Of a stretch of 64,000 bases of DNA, positions 45,717 through 54,923 are shown piece after piece. Under the pieces are notes generated by a model. It ran no database searches and was not told where the DNA came from. It saw only the letters and a list, made by a program, of their open reading frames with translations. Source of the DNA: Chloroflexota bacterium (GTDB taxonomy: Bacteria; Chloroflexota; UBA11872; UBA12225). The stretch lies in the NCBI GenBank assembly GCA_030447525.1, contig JAUJOR010000015.1, positions 62,001-126,000 on the forward strand, written 5' to 3'. Every line of letters starts with the position of its first letter. The stretch's first letter is position 1. A program made the position numbers and the translations under genes.

Positions 45717-47132
45717 CTAGAAGGGCTTGAGGAAGGGGAGCTCGCCGGCGGCGCGGTGAATCGCCCCCAAGGCGGGACCCGGGGCCAGCCCCCACAGGGC
45801 GACCGCCACCGCGGCCACCATCAGGGTCGTCTCTAATGCCGTAGGGGGGCGCCACGGGTGCGGGTAGCTGCGACGCAGCCGGCCAAGGGCGCTGAGGACG
45901 GCGGCCAGGCAAACGAGAGAGGTGCCCTGCAGGGCGATGGCCAGGCGCCAGTCGGTGAGGGAGATGGCCTGGTAGATGGCCCAGTTGGCGGCGAAACCGG
46001 CCAGAGGCGGGACGCCCAGGAGGGACAGCGTCCCCACCAGGACGGTGCCCCACAGGTAGGGAGCCGGGGGGCGGACGTCCGTCGCGCCCCGATCGACGCG
46101 CTCCAGCTCGGTGGCGGAGGCGAGCAGGAGGAGGGCGGTGAGGCTGCGGTGGGCCATGTGCAAAGCCGCCCCGGCGAGACCAATACGTGTAAAGGTGGCC
46201 ACGCCGGCCAGGACGTAGCCTAGGTCGGCGACCAGAACGTACCCCAGGGTGCGCCGGAGCTTGGCCGGAGCAAGGGTGGCCAGGGCGCCGAACACCGCCG
46301 TGAACAGGCTGCCGTAGGTGAGGAAGCGGGTTACCGTCTCATCGGCGACGAGCTGGGGTTGGGCGGAGAGGGCCTGGATCAGCAAGCCCAGTGTCGCCGG
46401 GCCGAGAAAGGAGATCGCCAGGGCGGCCCCGGCCGGGCCGGCACGCTGAAAGGCGTTGGGCAGCCAGAAGTACAGTGGGGCGACGCCCCACTGCAGGGCG
46501 ACGCCGATGGCCAGCACGGCGACGACGAAGGGGACGGTTACCAATCCCCCGGGGCTGATGCGCTGCAGATCGGCGAGCACGAAGCCGAAGAGCAGGGCCA
46601 TGCCCCCCAATGCGGAGAGGGTCAGGTACACCGCCCCGGCGACGCCGGCCTGCCAGTCCGGCTGCTCGCTGACCATCAGCAGGCTGGCCAGGATGGCCGC
46701 TAGCTGCAGAAAGGATGCCGCCACGAGGAGGCTGGGCCCGAACGTCCGGCCGGCCGCCGTGGAGGCGAGCAGGGCCGGCAGGAGGACGGGCAGGGCGGAA
46801 ACGCGCCCGGAGAGGTAATGGTAGCCGGTCAGGAGAACGCCTAAGGCCGCCAGGAAGGCCAGCTCCAGGCGCCCGATCTCGGTTAGTCCCAAGGCTGTGT
46901 TCCCGACCAGGAGGGATTGCTGGGGCTGAGTGAGCAATACCCCCGCTGCGACGACGATCATGGCCAGAATGGCCAGGGCGTGCGCCGTTCGCCGGGGCGC
47001 GGCCGCCGCCCCGGATGCCAGCACCACGGGCGCAACGACGAGCAGGGCGAGTGAGAGGTACGTCACCCCTCGTGCTCTGCCATCCGGGTCTTCCTGCCCG
47101 CTGCCAGGGGGCCGCGGGCAGCAGAAGGACAT
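45717..47132 (-). CDS. NuoN/Mrp antiporter-like membrane subunit
   Basis: 471 residues, about 13-14 membrane segments. Family landmarks: PLYFWLPNAFQRAGPAGAAL (PxxxWLPxA), LRRTLGYVLVADLGYVLAGV and LLGVPPLAGFAANWAIYQAI. The Glu expected in TM5 and the Lys of the PPxxGFxxK helix appear to be replaced (Gln/Asn), so proton pumping is doubtful. A GTG at 47066 (VTYLSLALL) is an alternative start that fits the hydrophobic N-terminus better. Last of three consecutive antiporter-like genes. Confidence 0.72.
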   Translation of the reverse strand: MSFCCPRPPGSGQEDPDGRARGVTYLSLALLVVAPVVLASGAAAAPRRTAHALAILAMIVVAAGVLLTQPQQSLLVGNTALGLTEIGRLELAFLAALGVLLTGYHYLSGRVSALPVLLPALLASTAAGRTFGPSLLVAASFLQLAAILASLLMVSEQPDWQAGVAGAVYLTLSALGGMALLFGFVLADLQRISPGGLVTVPFVVAVLAIGVALQWGVAPLYFWLPNAFQRAGPAGAALAISFLGPATLGLLIQALSAQPQLVADETVTRFLTYGSLFTAVFGALATLAPAKLRRTLGYVLVADLGYVLAGVATFTRIGLAGAALHMAHRSLTALLLLASATELERVDRGATDVRPPAPYLWGTVLVGTLSLLGVPPLAGFAANWAIYQAISLTDWRLAIALQGTSLVCLAAVLSALGRLRRSYPHPWRPPTALETTLMVAAVAVALWGLAPGPALGAIHRAAGELPFLKPF

Positions 47133-47237
47133 CGACGCTGCACTAACCCCTCGTCGCCCACCGCCGGTTGCCCATCAAACGTCGCTCATAGCCCGTCGCT
47201 TATGGCTCGTCGCTCGTTGCCCACCATGCCCCGTCCG

Positions 47238-47861
47238 TCACTCGTCGGCCAGAAAGCGGCCCCCTCGGGCCTGGAGATACGTCCAGCTCATGGCGAGGGA
47301 CAAGGCCAGGACGATGGCCACGGTGCTCCGCGCCCCAATAGCCAGGAGGCCCTGGTTGCGCGCTACCATGGTGTCCACGAGGTCGACGGCGTTCACCAGA
47401 AGGAGCAGCCCCAGGCCGACACGCACGATGTCCCGCGAGAGCACCACCAGGAGCAGGCCAAGCAATGCCAGCCAGAGCCAGGCGAAGTTGTTCGCCCCGT
47501 CTACCAGCGGAAAGGCTTGCGACAAGGCGACGGCTCCGGTCGCCGCCAGAATGGCGCCGAATAACAGGAACGGCTCATCCGTGCTCCCCACGCCGGAAAG
47601 GTTGAGCACCCGTCGGGCCTGCCGCCGGGCCTCATCCGTGCCGGTGAATAGGGCCCTCAGGCTAGGCCAGAGCAGGACGCACACCGTCGTCCCAGTAATG
47701 GCTTTGGCCAGGGCCACCTCCGGCGTGACGACGATTGCCAGCCACAGGCTGACCAGGAGGTGAACGGCCCATAGGGACGCCAGCGCCACCCGCCAGTCTA
47801 GGGAGACGCTCAGCAAGGAGGCGACAAGCACCAGGGGGATGAGGATGATCAGCTCGTTCAT
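47238..47861 (-). CDS. membrane subunit combining MrpB/DUF4040-like and NuoK-like parts
   Basis: 207 residues, about six to seven membrane segments. The N-terminal half carries VTPEVALAKAITGTTVCVLL, recalling the APDVALTEAAVG motif of DUF4040/MrpB/MbhD proteins. The C-terminal half has VRVGLGLLLLVNAVDLVDTM, recalling NuoK. It sits between the two large antiporter-like genes, the order expected of a hydrophobic module of an ion-translocating complex. Assignment is by motif memory only. Confidence 0.6.
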   Translation of the reverse strand: MNELIILIPLVLVASLLSVSLDWRVALASLWAVHLLVSLWLAIVVTPEVALAKAITGTTVCVLLWPSLRALFTGTDEARRQARRVLNLSGVGSTDEPFLLFGAILAATGAVALSQAFPLVDGANNFAWLWLALLGLLLVVLSRDIVRVGLGLLLLVNAVDLVDTMVARNQGLLAIGARSTVAIVLALSLAMSWTYLQARGGRFLADE

Positions 47862-47919
47862 AGGCTTGTGGGGGAGCTAGTGGGGGGTGCAGCGACGGAG
47901 AGCGGCACGGCGAGCCTGG

Positions 47920-49929
47920 TTATCGCCCGATGATGTAGATCAGGGCCACGGCCACCATCACGGCCGCCGGCGCATAGTAGCGCTCTTCAAAGGGGCGTAA
48001 CGTTTCCATCGTCCGCTCGGCCGCTCCTTGGAGGCGCGTCCAGAAAGTACCGGCGCCACGAGCCGGGGCGCCACCGTCCCCCGAGCGGCGCCAGGCCCGA
48101 TAGCCCCCCTCGCGGGCCAGGGCCGCCGCCCCGATCAGGGCGCGCACCAGGCCCGGGAGCCACTCTCGCCGGCGCAGGCGCTGGACGAGGGCCCAGAGGG
48201 CCGCCAGGCCCAGGGCAGCGGAGAGCAGGGGCGGCCGGGCCGATAGCTCGAGGCTCAAGGGTATGGTGCCCGTCCCGGCGGCGGCCGCGCCCGCCGGCCC
48301 AAACCATTCCCCGATCAGGGCCACGGGGGCCACGGCCGGCCCGACGAGCAGGCCGAGCGCCAGCGCCAGCAGGAGCCAGCCCCACCCGCCGGTCAGTCGG
48401 GTGAGCCGTGCCGTCAGGGGGTGGCCGCCCCAAAGCAGCCCGCCTCCGATGGCCAGGGTGGCCGCGTCCAGCAGGAACGGCGGCACCCGCAGCGTCAGGT
48501 CTCCGGAGGGCCAGGAGGTGAGGGCCTTGAGAAAAGCGCTCCCGGCCACCCCCCCGACCGTCCCCGGCAGTCCGGCGGCGCTGGCCAGGAGCAGGGCGTA
48601 GACCCAGAAGCCGGGCGTCTTCCAGGGAGCGCTCATCGCCGTGAGCGGCACGAGCGATCCAGGTCGTCCGGCAGGGCTGTAGACCAGCCCCTCATCTCGG
48701 CCAGACACCGGGCCCTGGCGGGCCGGCGCCGGCTGCGCCGCCACTCCCGCCGCCCCCCGGAGGCGGACCGGCGGCGTGGTGGGTTGCCTTTCCCCCGGGG
48801 GGGTGAGGGCCAGCCACCACAGCAGACCGTGCGCCGGGAGCGTGAGCGTGACGTAGAGCAGACCAGCCGCCAGCGCGGCCGGGGTGGCGATAGTCATGGC
48901 AAAGAACAGCAGCCCGGCCTTGCCGGCGTAGAGGGCCACCAGGCGGGTTACCGGCGAGCGGCGACGCACGGCGACGGCCGCTGGGACGAGCGTGGCCAGC
49001 CAGCCGTAGCCGACCAGCCAGCGCTGCGAGCCTGCCGGGAGCTGCCCGGCGGTGGTACGGAACACCATCAGCACCAACCCCAGGGCCATCGCCGTTCCGG
49101 CCGCCGCCAGCGCCGGGGCCAGTGGATGACGCGCGACGCGCAGCAGCCAGCCATGGAACGGCGGGACAGACGCCACTACGGCGGCGCTTAGGGCCACACC
49201 GAAGACGGCTGCCGAAGTAAAGCCGGCGGTGGAGAGCTGGGATAGGACGAAGTGACCATTGACCTTACCCAGGAGGAGCACGCCGGCAAGCAACCCTGTG
49301 CTCGTGGCCATGACCAGGATAAGCCGCCGCCCGGCCGGGGACGCACCGGCAACAGCCCACAGGACGCCGGCTGTCCCCAGGAGATACAACGCTACGCCGA
49401 GGTACTGCGAGACAAGGTCGGCGGCGAGCGTCGTCCACAGCGCTCCGGCCAGGGCCAGCAGGGCCAGGGCGTCACTCGCCCGCTCTCCGTCCCGCGACCC
49501 TCCGGCGGCGGGCAGGCCTCCCATCGCGCCGGACGTACGTGCCCGCGTGAGCCAGCCGGCGGCCGCCAGCGTCAGCGGTGGCAAGCTCAACACCCAGGTA
49601 GCCGGGCTGGGGTGGACGCTGAACGTGACGCCATACAGACCCAAGGGGGACCAGGTGAATAAGGGGGCGTCGAACGCTGCCCGCTCCGGGGGGGTGAGAT
49701 AGGTCAGGACGAGGCCGGCCATGGTCCCCACCAGGGCGGCACAGAGGAGCAGCCCGACCAGTATGGACCAGCCTGCGAGTCGCCGCGCCCGCAAGCCTCC
49801 TGACGTTGCCCCTTGGGTAGCTCCCGGCTCACGCCCGCCGCCGAGGGCGACGAGGAGGGCCGCCAGGAGCATCAGACCAGGCGGAAGGAGGGCCAGCACC
49901 AGGATCGGGCCGGCGCCCTGGGGGCTCAA
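47920..49929 (-). CDS. NuoL/NuoM-like antiporter subunit, divergent
   Basis: 669 residues, about 15 membrane segments. The core motif SVPPFHGWLLRVARHPLAP (PFHxWL) and the helix RLVALYAGKAGLLFFAMTIA place it in the complex I/Mrp antiporter superfamily. The TM5 segment reads YLGVALYLLG, apparently lacking the key Glu. A long cytoplasmic-type loop rich in Pro/Arg interrupts the C-terminal half, and the tail ends with one more membrane helix. First of the three-gene set, 63 bp after lgt. Confidence 0.72.
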   Translation of the reverse strand: MSPQGAGPILVLALLPPGLMLLAALLVALGGGREPGATQGATSGGLRARRLAGWSILVGLLLCAALVGTMAGLVLTYLTPPERAAFDAPLFTWSPLGLYGVTFSVHPSPATWVLSLPPLTLAAAGWLTRARTSGAMGGLPAAGGSRDGERASDALALLALAGALWTTLAADLVSQYLGVALYLLGTAGVLWAVAGASPAGRRLILVMATSTGLLAGVLLLGKVNGHFVLSQLSTAGFTSAAVFGVALSAAVVASVPPFHGWLLRVARHPLAPALAAAGTAMALGLVLMVFRTTAGQLPAGSQRWLVGYGWLATLVPAAVAVRRRSPVTRLVALYAGKAGLLFFAMTIATPAALAAGLLYVTLTLPAHGLLWWLALTPPGERQPTTPPVRLRGAAGVAAQPAPARQGPVSGRDEGLVYSPAGRPGSLVPLTAMSAPWKTPGFWVYALLLASAAGLPGTVGGVAGSAFLKALTSWPSGDLTLRVPPFLLDAATLAIGGGLLWGGHPLTARLTRLTGGWGWLLLALALGLLVGPAVAPVALIGEWFGPAGAAAAGTGTIPLSLELSARPPLLSAALGLAALWALVQRLRRREWLPGLVRALIGAAALAREGGYRAWRRSGDGGAPARGAGTFWTRLQGAAERTMETLRPFEERYYAPAAVMVAVALIYIIGR

Positions 49930-49992
49930 CGCCCTCCCCGTCTATGACCCGGGCCGCAGACAGCGCCGCTCGGCCGGCTCACCACCACGGCG

Positions 49993-50829
49993 TCAGACCC
50001 GTACGGGGCTCGGCCGCGCTCGTGGTCCGGGGGGCCGCAGCCCGCCCTGCCGGCTACGAAGATAGAAGTACAGGTAAGCGGCCACGACGACTACGATGAT
50101 GGAGAGCACCTGGGCTTGCTGCAGCCCGAACAGCCACATCTCCTCTTCGCGCACAAACGTCAGGACGAAACGGCCCAAGGCGTAGAGGGCGCAATAGGCC
50201 AGGAAGACGGCGCCGTCAAACTTGATAGAGCGGGCGACGAGAAAAAGCAGGCCGAAAATGGCCAGGTCCCACACCATCTCGTACAGGGGGTAGGGGTGAG
50301 TGGGGACGTTAAAGTACTCTGGCCGGGGGAGCAAGGCGTTTGGATTGGTGTAGACGAAGCCCCATTCGCCCCCCGTCGGCCGGCCGGCTACGTCTCCGTT
50401 GATGATGCAGCCAACGCGCCCGATCGCCTGACCCAGGATCGCCCCATGGGCGACGGCGTCAGCAAAGGGCCAGAAGGGGATGTTGTTCCTCCGGGTAAAT
50501 AGCCAGCCGGCCAGTCCACCGGCGATCAGCCCGCCCCAGATGGCCAGCCCTCCCTCATAGATGGCCAGGATCTTGTCCGGGTGCAGCCAGTAATAGTCAA
50601 AGCGGTCGATAACGTGAGCCAGGCGGGCCCCCACAATCCCTCCGACAACCACCCACAGGGCGCCGGAATAGACGTCGTCAGGGGAGATGCCGCGGCGTTG
50701 CGCCAGCCTGGCGGCGACCCATGTCCCGACGATCACGCCGGTCATGATCATCAGGCTGTACCAGCGTAAGGCCAAGGGGCCCAGCCGGAAGATGATTGGA
50801 TCGATGTCGATCTCGATGAGGGGCAACAT
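49993..50829 (-). CDS. lgt: prolipoprotein diacylglyceryl transferase
   Basis: 278 residues with seven membrane segments. The Lgt signature GQAIGRVGCIINGDVAGRPT is present, as are GGLAIWGGLIAGG and HPYPLYEMVWD. It adds diacylglycerol to the lipobox cysteine of prelipoproteins, and would act on the lipoproteins at 4.9, 24-25 and 53 kb. Upstream a TATACT box (50860-50865) lies about 30 nt before the start. The C-terminus adds a short basic tail. Confidence 0.96.
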   Translation of the reverse strand: MLPLIEIDIDPIIFRLGPLALRWYSLMIMTGVIVGTWVAARLAQRRGISPDDVYSGALWVVVGGIVGARLAHVIDRFDYYWLHPDKILAIYEGGLAIWGGLIAGGLAGWLFTRRNNIPFWPFADAVAHGAILGQAIGRVGCIINGDVAGRPTGGEWGFVYTNPNALLPRPEYFNVPTHPYPLYEMVWDLAIFGLLFLVARSIKFDGAVFLAYCALYALGRFVLTFVREEEMWLFGLQQAQVLSIIVVVVAAYLYFYLRSRQGGLRPPGPRARPSPVRV

Positions 50830-50859
50830 GTCCTGCGGCTTGTCCTCGAGCTCGAGGAG

Positions 50860-50865
50860 AGTATA
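50860..50865 (-). promoter_or_regulatory. -10 box upstream of lgt
   Basis: Minus-strand TATACT followed after 3-4 nt by the palindrome CTCGAGCTCGAG and then the lgt start 30 nt downstream. Confidence 0.4.
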
Positions 50866-50981
50866 CCGCCGGTAGACCAGGCCTCGGCGTCAGGTCTATG
50901 GGGACTTCCGGGGAAGTCCTTGACCGGGCATCAAGGACGTCACGGCACCTGACACAGGGCGCAACGCCCGATCGCCGACCC

Positions 50982-52856
50982 TCAGGCCTTGTGCCGCCGG
51001 CCCTTGAGGTAGGCCATCAGGGCGTCCAGGGGCAAGGTATTCAGGACGTCCCCCGGCTCGACCCAGGCCCGGCGGGCCACCTCCACGCCGTAGCGCATGT
51101 ACTCCAACTGGTCGTCGGCGTGGGAGTCCGTGTTGATCACCAGCTTCACCCCCAGCTCCTTGGCCGGCCGGGCGTAGCCCTCGTGCAGGTCGAGCCGGTT
51201 AGGCCAGGCGTTGATCTCCATCGCCGTGTCCGTCTCGGCCGCCAGGCGGAGGATGGCCTCCACGTCCATGTCCAGGGCATCGCGCCGTCCGAGCACCCGG
51301 CCGGTAAGGTGTCCAATGGCGTCGACGTGCGGGCTGCGCATGGCGGCGATCACCCGCTGCGTCAGTCGCTCCCCGGGCTGCTGGAAGCCGGAGTGAATCG
51401 AGGCGGTGACGAAGTCGAAGCCGGCCAGCACCTCGTCCGGGTAGTCCAAGGTGCCGTCGGACTTGATGTCCAGCTCAACGCTGGACAGGAGGCGGATGCC
51501 TCCCAGCTGGGCGTCCACGGCGGCGATCTCCCGACGCTGCTCCGCCAGGCGATCGAGGGTTAGGCCGCGGGCCACCCCCAGGCTTTGCGAGTGGTCGGCG
51601 ATGGCGATGTACTCCCGGCCCAGGGCTTGCGCCCGGTGGGCCATCTGGACGATGCTGTGGCTCCCGTCTGACCAAGAGGTGTGCAGGTGCAGGTCGCCAC
51701 GGATATCGGCCAGTTCGATCAGCCGTGGGAGCCGCCCGGTCAGGGCGGCCACGATCTCCCCCCTTCCCTCGCGCAGCTCCGGCGGGATCACGGGCAGGCC
51801 CAGCCGGCTGTAGACGGCCGCTTCGTCCGGCGCCGGGAGCGTCTGGCCATCTGGCTGCAACAAGAATCCCGGCCACAGAACCGTCGCGCCCTGGCCCACG
51901 TCGCCCTCAGCGGCCTGGAATCCGGGGTCGGCAGACGCCGGCGCGCCGCGCGAGACGTGAGCTGGGGGAACGGGCTGGACGTGCAGGCCCAGGGCCAGCG
52001 CCCGCTCTCGCAGCTGGTCGTTGTGCAGAGTGCTACCGGTAGCCTGCTGCAGGGCCTGGCCCCATAGGGGGGGTGGCACGACCCGAAGGAGCACCGGGTA
52101 GCGCTCGCGGGTGTACGCCAGCACGCTCCTCCCGAAGGATGGCTCCCCGTCCCCAGGAGGGTGGATGGAGGAGGCAGCCGCCACCTCCCGGAACAGGGAG
52201 AGGCGGGAAAAGGCCTCCATCACGGCCGCCGGCGACTGGGAGGCCGCCAGTATGTCTATTCGCTCCACCGCCTCGGCCAGGCGCCTGATACCCCCTACCA
52301 CGGCCACGTGCGTGAGATCGCCCATCTGACGCAGGCCATGCAGCGCCGTGTAGGCCACGGCCTCGGCGAGGTAGCGGGGGATGCGTCCACGCTGCTCGCG
52401 AAACACCCGGATCGATGCCAGGAGAGTCTCCACGCTCTTCTGCCCGAACCCGGAGAGCTGGGCCAGCCGGCCGTCACGCGCCGCCCCCTCCAGCTCGTCC
52501 AGGGAGGTGACCCCGAGGGCGCGGTGCACCTTGACGATGCGCTGGGGACCAAAGTGCCGTATGCCGAGCAGCTCGGTCAACGGCTCCGGCACCTCCTGAC
52601 GCAGGGCGTCGAGCGGCGCCGACCGTCCTGTCTCCAGGTACTCCTTGATGGTGCGGGCGATACTGGGCCCGACCCCTTTGACTTCCGTCAAGCGGTCTTC
52701 GCGACTGAGGGTCGCTACGTCCTCGACGGTCAGGTCAAGCTGGCGGGCCGCTTCGCGGTACGCCCGCACCCGATAGGACGCGTCACCGCGCAGCTCCATC
52801 AGGTCGCCAATCATCTGCAGGAGATCGACTACCTCGCCGTTCTTCGTCGTGGCCAT
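50982..52856 (-). CDS. PolX-type protein: polymerase domain plus PHP exonuclease domain
   Basis: 624 residues. HhH regions LTEVKGVGPSIARTIKEYL and LSGFGQKSVETLLASI lead into a Pol-beta-like palm. There the usual GSxRR...DxD signature reads GGIRRLAEAVERIDILA, losing the Ser and the first catalytic Asp. The C-terminal PHP domain keeps its metal ligands: DLHLHTSWSDGSH, IAIADHSQSL, TASIHSGF, AIGHLTGRV, EINAWPNRLDL, NTDSHADDQ. It is therefore probably a nuclease with a structural, non-polymerising N-terminus. Full family length. Upstream of lgt. Confidence 0.9.
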   Translation of the reverse strand: MATTKNGEVVDLLQMIGDLMELRGDASYRVRAYREAARQLDLTVEDVATLSREDRLTEVKGVGPSIARTIKEYLETGRSAPLDALRQEVPEPLTELLGIRHFGPQRIVKVHRALGVTSLDELEGAARDGRLAQLSGFGQKSVETLLASIRVFREQRGRIPRYLAEAVAYTALHGLRQMGDLTHVAVVGGIRRLAEAVERIDILAASQSPAAVMEAFSRLSLFREVAAASSIHPPGDGEPSFGRSVLAYTRERYPVLLRVVPPPLWGQALQQATGSTLHNDQLRERALALGLHVQPVPPAHVSRGAPASADPGFQAAEGDVGQGATVLWPGFLLQPDGQTLPAPDEAAVYSRLGLPVIPPELREGRGEIVAALTGRLPRLIELADIRGDLHLHTSWSDGSHSIVQMAHRAQALGREYIAIADHSQSLGVARGLTLDRLAEQRREIAAVDAQLGGIRLLSSVELDIKSDGTLDYPDEVLAGFDFVTASIHSGFQQPGERLTQRVIAAMRSPHVDAIGHLTGRVLGRRDALDMDVEAILRLAAETDTAMEINAWPNRLDLHEGYARPAKELGVKLVINTDSHADDQLEYMRYGVEVARRAWVEPGDVLNTLPLDALMAYLKGRRHKA

Positions 52857-53024
52857 GCCCCTGCTCCGAACGTAGTGCCCGGCCGTCCAGCCTGAGGAAC
52901 GCCCCGTCTAGGCCTCCGTGTAGGCGGGTGTGCGATTATTCCTTAAGACGGGCGTACGTTGACCGCGTGGCGGTGTAAGATGCCGCCGGCCGCCGGTGTA
53001 TCGTAGGCTGGGAAAGGGTTGACG

Positions 53025-53951
53025 ATGAATGCTTCCATATGGCCCCGATGGGTGGCCGTTCCACTGCTGGCCATCTTTACGCTCGTCCTCACCGCTTGCG
53101 GTGGCTCGTCGGTTGGCGACGTCGAGGGCCAGGTGCTGGCCATGCACGACGCGGCGACGCAGCCGCAGTTCCAGCCTGGGGTTATGGTCATCATCGCGCG
53201 TAATGACCTCAACCGCGTGACGCACACCGACGCAGAGGGGCGGTACACCTTCAAGGACCTCCCGGCGGGGGATTATGGGATCGCCTTTGATTACCCGGCG
53301 AAGGAGGGGGAGCCGCGCCTCCAAGATGCGGCACGGCAATTCAACATTTCACCCGGCAAGGTAGAGACGGTCAGCGTTGTGCTCCTGGCGGAGGGGATCG
53401 CTGCGCCCCCGGTGCCAGCGGAGCTGAGCCAGCAGCGCCCGCAGAACGGACAGGGGGGCGGCTCCAGCCTGACGAACAACCCATTCTTCTGGTATTTCGT
53501 CTTCAACCAGCCCTGGATCGGTGGCTACCAGCGCCCACCGGTGGTGGTATACGCCCCCGGGTCAGAGCGCACCATCGTCCCAGACGCCGCCCGGACGAAC
53601 ACCCCTGACGGTAGGTACAGCAAGTACGGGCCGGAGGGGACGGCGGGCACCAAGCCGGCGCCGCGAGTTGTTGAGTCCAAGGGGGTGGCGCGTCCTGGCG
53701 GCGCCGCCCTGCCGGGTGGTGGCGCGGGGACGTCACCGGCCCTGAATGACGGCTCCCGGGGCGTCACTCGTCCCGGCCAGGCCCCGGCGGGCGACGCGGT
53801 CACGGCGCCGGGGGCAGGGAGCAGCGGCGCTGCCCGTCCGAGTGACTCGACTTCCCCCCCGCGGGTAGGCGCCGGCGGCGGAGGGACTGCCCCGCGAGCC
53901 CCCAGCAGGGGCGGCTTTTCCCCGCCCCGCGTGCGCGGCGGGCGGCGCTAG
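53025..53951 (+). CDS. lipoprotein with carboxypeptidase-regulatory-like domain
   Basis: 308 residues from ATG 53025 after GGAAAGGG. Signal peptide VAVPLLAIFTLVLTAC with lipobox LTAC. Residues about 30-125 form a beta-sandwich of the CarboxypepD_reg type (HTDAEGRYTFKDLPAGDYGI). The remaining half is Gly/Pro/Ser-rich and disordered, like a wall-spanning stalk. Likely a surface lipoprotein of unknown partner. It is divergent from polX. Confidence 0.8.
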   Translation: MNASIWPRWVAVPLLAIFTLVLTACGGSSVGDVEGQVLAMHDAATQPQFQPGVMVIIARNDLNRVTHTDAEGRYTFKDLPAGDYGIAFDYPAKEGEPRLQDAARQFNISPGKVETVSVVLLAEGIAAPPVPAELSQQRPQNGQGGGSSLTNNPFFWYFVFNQPWIGGYQRPPVVVYAPGSERTIVPDAARTNTPDGRYSKYGPEGTAGTKPAPRVVESKGVARPGGAALPGGGAGTSPALNDGSRGVTRPGQAPAGDAVTAPGAGSSGAARPSDSTSPPRVGAGGGGTAPRAPSRGGFSPPRVRGGRR

Positions 53952-54076
53952 AGGCTTTGGGGACCGGTTGACGTACGCATGTGCGCCAGGCGGACCTGGA
54001 CGGGCGCAGGCCGGCACGAGCCTGTACCCTTGCCGGGGCGCGCTCACAACGGTAAGCGCGCCCCGGAGCACGTCTA

Positions 54077-54832
54077 GTGGTTGGCAACTCCATCCCCGAA
54101 CGCATCCGCCGCCTCTTTAGAGAACACCTCGACCCCAGCCAGCCCGGGGTCGACCGGGGACCCCGTCCCATCCAGCGCCGGGGCCACGACGCCGATGGGG
54201 CAGACGAGGCGGCGGCCCTCCTCGAGTCGCTCGGCGGCGAGGTATGGGCCGGGGACGTGGTAGAGATCGAGACGAGCGACCCGGGCTTCTGGAACGCCCG
54301 CAGCTTCCAGCTCTCCTACCGTATCGAGAGCGTCTGCCTGGCAGAGGTGGGCGATGAAACCGGACGCTTCTCCTTCCCGGTCTTCTTTCTCGCCCCGGAC
54401 CAGGGGGCCGATGTCCTTATCTTGGAGGGGGATCTGCTCCAGACGGCCAGGGCCTATTTGGGGACGCGTGCCCCTGACGCCTTGGTCGACGAGCTACGCG
54501 AGCGCCGCGACGACTACTTCCAGAGACCTGAAGCCCAGGTGACGTACGGGATCGAGACGGACGGGCTGGGCCAGTGGACGGCCTACGCAGCGCGGGAGAA
54601 CGGGCGCTTCTGGTCGCGGCACGGCACATCCGACCTGGTGCCCCGCGCGGGCGCGAGCCAGGATGGCACCACGTATCGTGATTGCAGCTTCTACTACGGC
54701 GCCCGGCTCGGCGAGGCCACCTGGAACCTGCGTCTGATGGAGATCGGCGGTTTCGGCCACGCCTTTCAGCTCGAGGTGCTGCGGCTGGCCAAGGTCAAGT
54801 TCTGGCGCCGCGAACGCCGCCCCACCCGCTAG
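54077..54832 (+). CDS. hypothetical protein, 251 aa
   Basis: Soluble, mixed alpha/beta, acidic middle. Stretches such as VWAGDVVEIETSDPGFWNAR, FSFPVFFLAPDQGADVLILE and CSFYYGARLGEATWNLRLME look folded and conserved in character, but I recognise no family or catalytic motif. No signal peptide. It follows the lipoprotein gene by 125 bp on the same strand and ends at a hairpin before ffh. Confidence 0.65.
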   Translation: MVGNSIPERIRRLFREHLDPSQPGVDRGPRPIQRRGHDADGADEAAALLESLGGEVWAGDVVEIETSDPGFWNARSFQLSYRIESVCLAEVGDETGRFSFPVFFLAPDQGADVLILEGDLLQTARAYLGTRAPDALVDELRERRDDYFQRPEAQVTYGIETDGLGQWTAYAARENGRFWSRHGTSDLVPRAGASQDGTTYRDCSFYYGARLGEATWNLRLMEIGGFGHAFQLEVLRLAKVKFWRRERRPTR

Positions 54833-54847
54833 TCCACCTGGGCTGAA

Positions 54848-54888
54848 GTCTCTCGGTGGGTCTCGCAGGCTGGGATCTGCCGAGAGAC
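54848..54888. terminator. hairpin between hypothetical gene and ffh
   Basis: GTCTCTCGG (54848-54856) pairs with CCGAGAGAC (54880-54888), with a further inner stem. It lies between convergent genes and could stop both transcripts. Confidence 0.55.
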
Positions 54889-54923
54889 GGCCGCGGAACT
54901 GGACTGGCGCAGCGCGGCAGGAC

